A stretch of DNA of 10,045 nt from JBBRNH01 sp038247465 (GTDB lineage Bacteria; Bacteroidota; Bacteroidia; Cytophagales; Spirosomataceae): positions 1-10,045 of the forward strand of contig JBBRUV010000173.1 of assembly GCA_038247465.1 (NCBI GenBank), written 5' to 3'. The translations under genes were made by a program, and so were the position numbers. Positions 1-6,695 of the stretch are shown here, in pieces (positions within the stretch are counted from its first letter, which is position 1; every line of letters begins with the position of its first letter). Under the pieces are notes generated by a model. That model was not told the DNA's origin, ran no database searches, and worked only from the letters and a program-made list of their open reading frames with translations.

Positions 1-126
1 TACTTGGAAGTGATTACGGCCCAGCGGAGCGTACTGGAAGCCGAACTGGCTCTGATTAACACCAAACGGGCGCAGTTCCTGTCCTTAACAAATCTGTACC
101 GGGACTTGGGAGGGGGTTGGGAGTAG
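1..126 (+). CDS. TolC-family outer membrane efflux protein, C-terminal end (5' part outside window)
   Basis: The first 41 codons read in frame 1 to a TAG at 124-126. The peptide opens with YLEVITAQRSVLEAELALIN, the typical last repeat of TolC/OprM/CusC-type proteins, where a Y-L-E-V-x-x-A-Q-x-x-x-L-x-A-E-L segment forms part of the final long helix of the periplasmic tunnel. It closes with LYRDLGGGW, the usual ending of this family. These proteins form the outer-membrane exit duct of RND or ABC efflux pumps. The inner-membrane pump and adaptor genes would be expected to the left of the window, but this cannot be seen. A strong terminator follows 21 bp after the stop, so this is the last gene of its operon. 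Confidence 0.82.
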   Translation, partial: YLEVITAQRSVLEAELALINTKRAQFLSLTNLYRDLGGGWE

Positions 127-147
127 CGGTCGTAGCCTTAAAAAAAT

Positions 148-185
148 AAAAACCAGCCGCCGGTATGACTCGGCGACTGGTTTTT
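148..185. terminator. Bidirectional Rho-independent terminator after the TolC-family gene
   Basis: A 15-bp inverted repeat (148-162 with 171-185) surrounds an 8-nt loop. The arms read AAAAACCAGCCGCCG and CGGCGACTGGTTTTT, with one C/A mismatch inside the stem. The G+C core next to a T run on the right and an A run on the left makes it an intrinsic terminator able to work in both directions. It lies just after the TolC-family stop codon and separates that operon from the MCP-domain gene. Confidence 0.85.
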
Positions 186-401
186 AGGGCCGTGTGGGAG
201 GTGAAGTGGGTAGGCAGACAGCAGGAGAAGGGGCTGTATTTCCGGTTGTCGAAAGCCACTGAGGATTATCCTGAGCCAAACAAGAAACGGGCGGTTATTG
301 CCATGAGACGCTTTGTGTCGCTAAATCCGCACAATATTGCCCAGAAAACCGAGGTTGTGCGTAATTTGGTTGACGATATTCTAATTCATGTTATTCTATG
401 A
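165..401 (+). pseudogene. Fragment resembling the helicase part of a type I restriction subunit R
   Basis: This open frame starts inside the terminator hairpin, so its ATG is probably not a real start. From about 237 to 377 the translation resembles an internal stretch of HsdR-like DEAD/DEAH helicases. The clearest part is RRFVSLNPHNIAQKTEVV (306-359), recalled from family members that read roughly R-F-V-S-L-H-P-x-N-I-A-Q-K-x-E-I-I. A charged linker, EDYPEPNKKRA, precedes it. No walker motifs or other helicase motifs are present, and intact HsdR proteins exceed 700 residues, so at most a small internal piece survives. Its TGA (399-401) overlaps the ATG of the next gene. The family match is from memory without an alignment. 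The alternative is a chance open frame in an intergenic region. Confidence 0.38.
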
Positions 402-1033
402 CAAAATCACCGGATAGTCATTCCTCTGCACGCAGTATCCTGTTGGTGGTCGGTTTACTGGGTCTGATCCTGACCAGTATTTTTCTAAACCGTCGCACTG
501 TTCAACACATTCAGGAGGCATCCGCATCCATTTACACGGATAGACTGGTGCCGACAGGCATAATTGTCAACCTGACCGCAACGGCCTATCGGAAACGGCT
601 GTTGCTGGAAACCTACGTGCCGGCAACCGAAAAACCACATATGAGCCTGCTGTTAGGAACGCTTGACCGGCTCAACCGGCGGATAGATTCGCTGCTGATC
701 GAATTTGAAAAAACCAGATTAACAGTGAAGGAAGCCGACTACCTAAAACTGCTTAAACAGCGGCTGGTGGTTTACAACCAGTTGGAAGGCGAATTCACGA
801 CCAATTTGACGAATCTCCCTAAATCGCGACGGATTCTGTTTGCCGCTGGCGGTAGCACATCCTTCGGCCAGGTAGCCCAAACGCTCGATGAACTATCCTC
901 CCTACAGCTTAGCGTAGGACAGGAGCTGGTTAACGAGTCGAGGGGGGAAACAAATTACATCTACGTTTTGACGGCGTTGCAGATAGGCTTAGTACTGATG
1001 ATTGTAATGAGTTTATTCTGGTACCGTTTATAA
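398..1033 (+). CDS. Small membrane protein with MCP-type four-helix-bundle sensor domain
   Basis: The 211-residue protein has a short polar N-terminus, a first membrane helix at about residues 13-30 (ILLVVGLLGLILTSIFL), a mostly helical periplasmic region of about 155 residues, and a second membrane helix at about 189-209. It ends at once with FWYRL. This is the layout of the ligand-binding four-helix-bundle domain of methyl-accepting chemotaxis proteins and sensor kinases (4HB_MCP), here with no HAMP, kinase or methyl-accepting domain behind it. Short stand-alone versions are, to my recollection, found in Spirosoma relatives, so it may be complete rather than truncated. The ligand is unknown. 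The only candidate promoter is weak: TAATTTGG at 362-369, one mismatch from TAnnTTTG. The 346 bp downstream hold no intact gene. Confidence 0.8.
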   Translation: MTKSPDSHSSARSILLVVGLLGLILTSIFLNRRTVQHIQEASASIYTDRLVPTGIIVNLTATAYRKRLLLETYVPATEKPHMSLLLGTLDRLNRRIDSLLIEFEKTRLTVKEADYLKLLKQRLVVYNQLEGEFTTNLTNLPKSRRILFAAGGSTSFGQVAQTLDELSSLQLSVGQELVNESRGETNYIYVLTALQIGLVLMIVMSLFWYRL

Positions 1034-1137
1034 CAACGAGTACTACTTCACGGAAAGATGGATGGATACATTGCGGCTGCGGCAATGGAGCGGTTGTTAC
1101 ACCCCTAAAACGAACACATTCTTTCTGCCGGGGGTCG

Positions 1138-1383
1138 GTGGCGCAGAGCTGGGAAGCCTTTTATCAGTACCGGCAAACCGTTGTTACCGGCTTTAGCGAG
1201 GTGACAACGAGTCTGCGGGGCGCAGAAAATTACCGGGAAGTGGCCGGGTCACGGGCGGAGGCCGTAAATCTGTTGCTTACCTTAGCGATTAGCTGTCCTG
1301 GCTTTGAAGACACAGACCAGGGACTATCGGTTTCAGCAGCAACCTGTTCGCCGGTTCATAACTGGCATCACTCAACCAAATGA
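1138..1383 (+). pseudogene. TolC-like internal fragment, probably a decayed gene copy
   Basis: From 1138 to about 1290 the reading frame gives a peptide typical of the helical region of TolC-type efflux proteins: AFYQYRQTVVTGFSEVTTSL, then a helix rich in E and A ending LLLTLAI. In intact proteins this segment (…Y-x-x-T-V-x-x-x-F-x-E-V-x-x-x-L…) lies just before the Y-L-E-V-x-x-A-Q segment. Here the frame runs into a sequence with no family resemblance and stops at 1381-1383. A start at GTG 1138 is only nominal, and the frame is open back into the preceding gene. No signal peptide or barrel part is present. The remaining gap on the left, 1034-1137, has no recognisable coding signal in any frame. 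The TGA overlaps the ATG of the nhaD-like gene, which could be accidental. Confidence 0.42.
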
Positions 1384-2666
1384 TCACTGCTCTCATCCTT
1401 CTTTTTGCCATTGGCTACCTGCTCATTACCCTCGAAGAACCCGTTGGCGTGAATAAAACCGCTACGGCGTTGCTCACGGGCGTGGCGTGCTGGGCGGTGG
1501 TGGCCCTGAATCAACCTGATACCGAAGCCACCAGTCATGCCTTAGCCGAACACCTGACCGGCATTGCCGAGATTCTGTTTTTTCTGCTCGGAGCCATGAC
1601 TATCGTGGAGTTGATTGACGCGCACGACGGTTTCTCACTCATCACCGACCGGATTGCCAGTCGAAATACCCGCACGTTGCTCTGGATTGTCAGCTTTTTA
1701 TCGTTTTTTCTGTCGGCGTTGCTCGATAACCTCACTACGGCCATTGTGATGGCTTCGGTATCGCGTAAACTAATTCAGAACGCGGCCCAACGGCGGACGA
1801 TTGCGGCTATGATTGTGGTGGCAGCCAACGCGGGTGGGGCCTGGTCGCCGATTGGTGACGTAACGACGACCATGCTCTGGATTGGTGGGCAAGTCACAAC
1901 GGCGAACATTATTACGCGGTTGTTTTTGCCGAGTTTGGTAGCGATGATCGTACCGTTGCTGTTGATCACGTTTCAGTTTCGGGCCAACGAAGAAACATTT
2001 GAACCGTCAGCAGATGAGCAGGGAGCGGCCCGGCCCTACATTACCCGCACCGCCCGGCGAGACCGGCGGCTGATGCTGGCAATCGGGCTGGGCGGGATAT
2101 TATTCGTGCCAATTTTCAAGACCGTCACTCACCTGCCGCCGTATATGGGTATGATGCTGGCCCTGGGTCTGATTTGGGTAGCTTCTGAAATTATTCACAA
2201 AGACAAAGACGACGCTGATAAAGAGCCGTTTACGCCTGCTTACGCCCTGAGCAAGATTGACGCGCCGAGTATTCTGTTTTTTCTGGGAATCCTTTTAGCC
2301 GTTGGCGCACTCGACGCAACGGGCGTACTGCGCGGCCTGGCGCAGTCGCTCAACGATTCAATTGGTAATCTTGATGCGATTGTGCTGTTGATTGGTCTGG
2401 CCTCGGCAGTGGTAGACAATGTGCCGATTGTAGCCGCTGCAATGGGAATGTATGACCTGCAAACCTACCCGCCCGATGCCAGACTCTGGGAGTTTCTGGC
2501 CTATTGCGCCGGTACGGGCGGTTCGCTGCTGATTATTGGCTCGGCGGCTGGCGTAGCCGTGATGGGCAGCGAACGGCTTGATTTCGGCTGGTATCTCCGC
2601 CGGATGAGCGGCCCGGCCTTGCTGGGTTATCTGGCCGGGGCCGGGGTGTATCTGCTGCTGGCCTGA
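1380..2666 (+). CDS. nhaD: NhaD-type Na+/H+ antiporter
   Basis: The 428-residue, very hydrophobic inner-membrane protein fits the NhaD family of the ion-transporter superfamily, which exchanges cytoplasmic Na+ or Li+ for external H+ in sodium and alkaline-pH tolerance. The N-terminus has the family pattern ITLEEPVGVNKTATALLTG (about 16-34). The first pore segment is SALLDNLTTAIVM (112-124), followed by NAGGAWSPIGDVTTTMLWIG (150-169). The second half repeats the theme with SAVVDNVPIVAAAMGM and then GTGGSLLIIGSAAGVAVMG, as expected for two inverted repeats with broken helices. Length is normal. The ATG at 1380 places the first helix correctly. It is followed after 60 bp by the THI5-like gene on the same strand with no terminator between, so co-transcription is possible, though no functional link is evident. 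Confidence 0.93.
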   Translation: MITALILLFAIGYLLITLEEPVGVNKTATALLTGVACWAVVALNQPDTEATSHALAEHLTGIAEILFFLLGAMTIVELIDAHDGFSLITDRIASRNTRTLLWIVSFLSFFLSALLDNLTTAIVMASVSRKLIQNAAQRRTIAAMIVVAANAGGAWSPIGDVTTTMLWIGGQVTTANIITRLFLPSLVAMIVPLLLITFQFRANEETFEPSADEQGAARPYITRTARRDRRLMLAIGLGGILFVPIFKTVTHLPPYMGMMLALGLIWVASEIIHKDKDDADKEPFTPAYALSKIDAPSILFFLGILLAVGALDATGVLRGLAQSLNDSIGNLDAIVLLIGLASAVVDNVPIVAAAMGMYDLQTYPPDARLWEFLAYCAGTGGSLLIIGSAAGVAVMGSERLDFGWYLRRMSGPALLGYLAGAGVYLLLA

Positions 2667-2726
2667 AGAGTGAACGGTACCGACCTGTGACGACACGGGC
2701 CAGTGATAAAAACAAACTCAATAGCC

Positions 2727-3638
2727 ATGAACAAACTTAAAATAGCACTCGATTGGACTCCCAATACCAACCACACCGGGCTTTTTGTTGCGCTGGAACT
2801 GGGATTTTATCGGGCGAAAAACATTGATCTCGCTATAATTTCACCCGAAGCCGATGGATACCTGGTGACACCCGCCAAAAAATTAGAACTGGCCGAGGTT
2901 GATTTTGCCATTGTTCCCACCGAAAGTCTGATTAGCCTGCTCCTGAAAGAAAACAAGGTTGACGTTAAAGGCATAGCGGCCATTCTGCGGGAAGATACCA
3001 GTTCTCTGATCACGTTGGCATCCAGCAACATAGCCCGGCCAAAGCAATTAGATGGTAAAGTGTATGCCTCTTACAAGGCCCGTTACGAAGATAAAATTGT
3101 GAAACAGGTGATTATCAATGATGGTGGGACGGGAGACATCAGGATCGAATACCCCGAAAAATTAGGAATTTGGGACACCATACTGACCGGAGAATTTGAT
3201 GCTACCTGGATTTTTAACGCCTGGGAAGGCATTGAAGCACAAACACAGGGTGTCGCCTTGAACTACTTCAACTTGAACCACTACGGCGTGCCATACGGCT
3301 ACTCACCGTTAGTCATCGCCAAAACAGCAGACATAGAAATACAAAAAGCTGTTTTTACCGATTTTGTCTCGGCCACTCGCGACGGCTATCTTTTTGCCCA
3401 ACAAAACCCGAAAAAAGCCATCGAAATACTGTCGAATCACGTTCCTGATAAAGACCTGAAACGCATAGACATGCTGAAAAGCCAGCTGTACCTCAACAAG
3501 TATTATGGCACAGAGCAGACGTGGGGAAAAATGGAAGCCGCTGTTTTTCAGGAGTTTATCCAGTGGCTTGTCGAAAATGATATTGTAGAAGGAGAAATCA
3601 GGGCATCTGATATGTTCACCAATGCCCTGATCCCATAG
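2727..3638 (+). CDS. THI5/NMT1-like (SsuA/ThiY family) substrate-binding protein without signal peptide
   Basis: The 303-residue protein starts MNKLKIALDWTPNTNHTGLF, the conserved opening of the NMT1/THI5-like binding-protein fold, in which the W-x-P-N-x-N-H-T-G stretch lines the ligand pocket of pyrimidine-binding members. An upstream GTG at 2703 is in frame but gives a non-homologous extension, so ATG 2727 is preferred. There is no signal peptide or lipobox, so the product should be cytoplasmic. No ABC permease or ATPase gene is adjacent. Fungal Thi5 and related enzymes make HMP-P for thiamin from PLP and one of their own histidines. Here the matching region reads VDFAIVPTESLISLL, with no histidine, and the Cys-rich CCCFC motif is absent. 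It may therefore bind a pyrimidine- or taurine-like ligand or have a different role. The family is clear; the ligand is not. Confidence 0.88.
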   Translation: MNKLKIALDWTPNTNHTGLFVALELGFYRAKNIDLAIISPEADGYLVTPAKKLELAEVDFAIVPTESLISLLLKENKVDVKGIAAILREDTSSLITLASSNIARPKQLDGKVYASYKARYEDKIVKQVIINDGGTGDIRIEYPEKLGIWDTILTGEFDATWIFNAWEGIEAQTQGVALNYFNLNHYGVPYGYSPLVIAKTADIEIQKAVFTDFVSATRDGYLFAQQNPKKAIEILSNHVPDKDLKRIDMLKSQLYLNKYYGTEQTWGKMEAAVFQEFIQWLVENDIVEGEIRASDMFTNALIP

Positions 3639-3644
3639 CATCTG

Positions 3645-5750
3645 TCAGTACCCGCCAAAATATTTCCGCAAGCCCCATTCGGCACCGAGCAGCACAAACA
3701 TTAAGAAAAACAGCCATTTCTGGTTAATGAGTTCGCTGAGGTCTTCGGTGCTGGTCAGGCGGGCCGGCGTTTGCCGTTTCGTAATATCCAGCACTAAATT
3801 CTGCACCGTTGCCGGGTTATAAAATTTGCCGCCGGTCTGGGTAGCGAGTTGCCGGAGCAGTCCGTGATCAGCAGTAGTGTTCAGGGCTTCCAATTGCAGA
3901 TCACGCATGATAAACTGCCCCTCGGCGCGTTCGGTTTTGCCGTTGAGCGTGGCCCCGGCGCGGTAACGGTAGGCTCCTTCGGGCAATCGGCTAATTGCGA
4001 ACCGGCCGTTTTCTTTCGTCGGCGTGTACGTGTATGTCCGGGTCAGACCGCGCTCGTCAGTGAGTTCTAAGCTGACGAGTTTGTCGTATTGCCGTTCGTA
4101 GATGTCGTTGTAGAGTTCTGTCTCGAACGTCACGGTTTCGCCCGCCACAAACTCATTCCGAATAGGATATACCCGGAGTTTGCGCCGGTCTTCTTTCACC
4201 GAGATCAACTGAATCACCCGTTGCAGCAGGTCATCAATCACCTCCTGCTTATCGGTCAGGGCGTATTCTTCCAGCCGCCATTGCCACAATCCTTCTCCCA
4301 TCAACACCGCCGATTTACGCGGACTCGTTACGTTCAGGGCCAGTAACGGCTTCGTAGTCGGCACGGAGCTAACCTGCTGAAAAAGAATTACTTCGGCACC
4401 GGGCCGTAGCGTATAGTCGCCAAACGGAACGGAGAGGGGCGGTAGTTTGGGCAGGATGTTCAGCCGCGCCGGGTCGAGGGTAAGCTGCTTAAAACCATCG
4501 TTGAGCCGGGGTGTAACCTTGTCGGCCTGACCGGGTTGAGCCGCCACCTGCACCACCGGATTGCCCGAATTGAACGGCCCCAGACTCGACTGATTGCCCA
4601 GCACAAACAGCACGGGTGTGGTTTGGCCCACAATCCGTTGCAGGGTCGCGCTTTGGGCCACACTCAGCCCGCCGTTGTCTGGCACTTGATGCAGAATCAC
4701 CAGATCGTAGGTCTTATCCGTCGGGATAGGCGTTTCGGGGGCGGTCAGAAACCGGATGTCGAGGTTATAATTCTGGTTTTTTTCGATGATCGTCCGCAAC
4801 GCTTTCACGTCGGGGTGCGGGGCAAGGGCCAGCAGCAGCACGTTTTCGCGGCCATCAATCACGTCAATATACACGTCCTGCCGGTTATTTTTGGTGCTGA
4901 ACTCGCCGGGCTGCGGAATCACTTCGACCACAAAATGCTGCACGCCTTTCTGCGCAGCCGTTGCCTGAAACCTGAGTTGGTTAAACGTTTCGTTTTTGCT
5001 GAACCCCACCGACTGCCGACCAAGTTCTTTGCCGCCCTGCCGCAACACCACCGTTCCATTTCGGCCCTGAAAGCCGTTGCTCGTGATTTCGGCCTGCACC
5101 GGAAACGTGTTGCCCAGGTAGGCAATCCGGTTTGCCACAATGCCTTTCACGGCCACATCGCGTTTGGCAATGGTATCGCCGAGGCCGATGGTCTGCACCG
5201 CAAACGGATACTGCCCAAAGGTTGGTGACAGGCCCGCGTTAAAAATCCCATCGGTCAGCAGCACCACGTCGGTCAGGTGCTGCCCCTCATAATCAGCGCG
5301 AATACCCGATAGCAATCCTGATAAATCAGTCGTGCGGTTGGTAAACGGGATTTGGGTTAAATCGGCAGCGGTGGTGCTGTCGCCAAAGGTTCGCACGGCC
5401 ACGTCTAAACCCTCGTCGGTGAGTTTTTGGCGCAGGGTCTGCACAGCCGCCAACGCCCGGTTGAGCGCGGGCCGACCCGCTGCCGCCACTGACTCTGAGT
5501 TGTCAACGGCCAGCACCACTTTGGGCTTTTCGGTGATGGTCTGAATGGTGCGAATCAATGGATTCACCAGCAAAAAGCCGAGCAGCGCAACGGCCAAAAA
5601 CCGCAGCGCGGCCAGCCCAAACCGCACCGGGCGTTCCCAGTCGGGCGTGGGCAGGCGCGGAATGGGTTGGTAGAGCGCGGCAGCATAGACTCCGCCCGCC
5701 AGCAGGCAGGCCACCAGCCACCAGGGAGAGGTTTGGAAGATTAGGTTCAT
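3645..5750 (-). CDS. Large membrane-anchored von Willebrand factor A (VWA) domain protein
   Basis: The 701-residue protein begins with two membrane helices (about residues 9-27 and 45-65), followed directly by a VWA domain. The metal-binding (MIDAS) signature is present: DNSES at 83-87 for D-x-S-x-S, a candidate threonine in RTTDLSGLL at about 139-147, and LLTDG at 164-168. Next come a beta-rich Ig-like region with VVLRQGGKELG, a Rossmann-like or GATase-like section (YDLVILHQVPDNGG), and more beta-domains. A C-terminal helix, WLFFLMFVLLGAEWGL, ends near the tail. Bacteroidota carry such BatA-related or amidotransferase-like VWA proteins at the inner membrane; their exact role is unknown. The gene lies downstream of fabG on the same strand, separated by 80 bp that hold a perfect 22-bp palindrome. 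Its 3' end faces the THI5-like gene with a 6-bp gap and no terminator. Confidence 0.9.
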   Translation of the reverse strand: MNLIFQTSPWWLVACLLAGGVYAAALYQPIPRLPTPDWERPVRFGLAALRFLAVALLGFLLVNPLIRTIQTITEKPKVVLAVDNSESVAAAGRPALNRALAAVQTLRQKLTDEGLDVAVRTFGDSTTAADLTQIPFTNRTTDLSGLLSGIRADYEGQHLTDVVLLTDGIFNAGLSPTFGQYPFAVQTIGLGDTIAKRDVAVKGIVANRIAYLGNTFPVQAEITSNGFQGRNGTVVLRQGGKELGRQSVGFSKNETFNQLRFQATAAQKGVQHFVVEVIPQPGEFSTKNNRQDVYIDVIDGRENVLLLALAPHPDVKALRTIIEKNQNYNLDIRFLTAPETPIPTDKTYDLVILHQVPDNGGLSVAQSATLQRIVGQTTPVLFVLGNQSSLGPFNSGNPVVQVAAQPGQADKVTPRLNDGFKQLTLDPARLNILPKLPPLSVPFGDYTLRPGAEVILFQQVSSVPTTKPLLALNVTSPRKSAVLMGEGLWQWRLEEYALTDKQEVIDDLLQRVIQLISVKEDRRKLRVYPIRNEFVAGETVTFETELYNDIYERQYDKLVSLELTDERGLTRTYTYTPTKENGRFAISRLPEGAYRYRAGATLNGKTERAEGQFIMRDLQLEALNTTADHGLLRQLATQTGGKFYNPATVQNLVLDITKRQTPARLTSTEDLSELINQKWLFFLMFVLLGAEWGLRKYFGGY

Positions 5751-5756
5751 TGATTT

Positions 5757-5824
5757 GTGGTTGGTGGCAAGTGGTTAGTGACTGGTGGCCGGCGTAAGCC
5801 AACTAACCACTTGCCACCAACCAC
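5757..5824. repeat. Perfect 22-bp palindrome between fabG and the VWA gene
   Basis: Positions 5757-5778 and 5803-5824 are exact reverse complements, 22 bp each, around a 24-nt loop. The arms use only a few word-like units (GTGGTT, GGTGGC, AAGTGGTTAG). A further stretch inside the loop, 5777-5788, is complementary to 5821-5832 with one mismatch, so an alternative fold exists. The loop also has a small hairpin, GGC-GTAA-GCC (5791-5800), with a GNRA-type tetraloop. Seen on the minus strand, the palindrome ends six nucleotides before the VWA ATG (spacer AAATCA) and begins 6 bp after the fabG stop. No T run follows, so it is not a normal intrinsic terminator. It could shape the VWA leader or the fabG 3' end. 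Confidence 0.9.
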
Positions 5825-5830
5825 CAGCCA

Positions 5831-6577
5831 CTATGTTAGCATTCCCCCGTCCACCTGCAACACCTGTCCGGTGATGTAGCGGGCGAGGTCAGAAGCCAGA
5901 AATACGCAGGCATCGGCTACTTCTTCGGGTTGTCCACCGCGTTTCATCGGAATCATTTGTTTCCACTCGTCAACGGCTTTCTGGTTGATCTCGCCGGTCA
6001 TTTCGGTCTCGATAAACCCCGGCGCGATGGCGTTCGAGCGGATATTGCGCGAGCCGAGTTCCAGGGCAACTGATTTCGTAAAGCCGATGATGCCCGCTTT
6101 TGAAGCCGCATAATTGGCCTGCCCCGCGTTTCCCCGGATACCGACTACCGACGTAAGATTAATAATTGACCCCGATTTGGCCCGCATCATGGGTTTGGTA
6201 GCGGCTTTGGTGAGGTTAAAAACCGACTTCAGATTAACGCGAATCACCTCATCCCATTGTTCTTCCGACATCCGCATCAGCAGCCCATCGCGGGTGATGC
6301 CGGCGTTGTTGACCACAATATCGAGTTTGCCAAAATCAGCAATCACTTGATTCACAAGGTCTTCGGCGGCTTTGTGGTCGGCGGCATCGGAGCGGTAGCC
6401 GTTGATAGTGGTGCCAAACGTGCGGAGTTCATCTTCGAGGGCCTGCCCTTTTTCGATGCTGGAGAGGTAGGTAAAGGCCACATTCGCGCCTTCTTCGGCA
6501 AATCGCCGGGCAATGGCCCGCCCGATGCCCCGCGACGCGCCGGTGATGAGCGCGGTTTTTCCTGAGAGTAAATTCAC
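5831..6577 (-). CDS. fabG: 3-oxoacyl-[acyl-carrier-protein] reductase FabG
   Basis: This is a 248-residue classical short-chain dehydrogenase. It reduces 3-oxoacyl-ACP to (3R)-hydroxyacyl-ACP with NADPH in fatty acid elongation, in the cytoplasm. The cofactor loop TGASRGIG is at 12-19 and NNAG at 90-93. The catalytic tetrad is complete: N115, S143 (NLTSVVGIRG), Y156 and K160 (YAASK). The FabG-typical IAPGFIETEMT and the C-terminal LQVDGGMLT are present. The start is GTG at 6577: an in-frame TAA lies one codon beyond the preceding TCA, and no upstream ATG is possible, so GTG is well supported. Its own promoter and a leader hairpin lie upstream. The VWA gene follows on the same strand. The usual acpP or fabF neighbours are absent, so a role in another oxidoreductase pathway cannot be fully excluded. 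Confidence 0.96.
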   Translation of the reverse strand: MNLLSGKTALITGASRGIGRAIARRFAEEGANVAFTYLSSIEKGQALEDELRTFGTTINGYRSDAADHKAAEDLVNQVIADFGKLDIVVNNAGITRDGLLMRMSEEQWDEVIRVNLKSVFNLTKAATKPMMRAKSGSIINLTSVVGIRGNAGQANYAASKAGIIGFTKSVALELGSRNIRSNAIAPGFIETEMTGEINQKAVDEWKQMIPMKRGGQPEEVADACVFLASDLARYITGQVLQVDGGMLT

Positions 6578-6582
6578 TGATT

Positions 6583-6645
6583 AGTTCGTAGTTCATGGTT
6601 CGTGGTTTTAGCCAGTGAACAACCACAAACTGCGAACCACGAACT
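6583..6645 (-). repeat. Imperfect palindrome forming a predicted hairpin in the fabG leader
   Basis: Arms 6583-6607 and 6621-6645 are 25 bp each around a 13-nt loop. On the fabG mRNA strand 20 positions pair Watson-Crick and three as G-U, with one internal two-base mismatch. On the plus-strand transcript only 22 would pair, so the fold favours fabG mRNA slightly. The composition is word-like (GTTCGTGGTTC, GTTCATGGTTC), like the palindrome at 5757-5824 but not the same sequence. The 3' side of the hairpin ends five nucleotides before the GTG start (spacer AATCA), in the ribosome-binding region. It lies fully downstream of the predicted promoter, so nearly the whole leader would be this hairpin. 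Confidence 0.75.
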
Positions 6646-6658
6646 GATTGATAATCCT

Positions 6659-6690
6659 CAAAAATACCACGTCCGGCGGCTCTGTGCAAA
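6659..6690 (-). promoter_or_regulatory. Bacteroidota-type promoter for fabG
   Basis: On the minus strand TTTG (6690-6687) is followed, after 20 nt, by TATTTTTG (6666-6659). This matches the -33 TTTG and -7 TAnnTTTG elements described for the main sigma factor of Bacteroides and Flavobacterium, with normal spacing. Transcription would start near 6652-6655, about 75 nt before the GTG. The promoter begins about 6 bp after the stop of the barrel gene, which suggests fabG is transcribed on its own. The exact start has not been measured. Confidence 0.55.
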
Positions 6691-6695
6691 TCGGC

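Noticed and set aside
4536..5228. A 230-codon open frame on the plus strand inside the VWA gene
   Set aside because: It is antisense to a well-supported VWA coding sequence with clear motifs. It is rich in His, Arg and Gln, as typical antisense shadows in GC-rich DNA are, and shows no family resemblance.
5757..5824. Interpretation of the palindrome as an intrinsic terminator of fabG
   Set aside because: No T run follows the stem on either strand, the loop is long, and a start codon lies six nucleotides beyond it.
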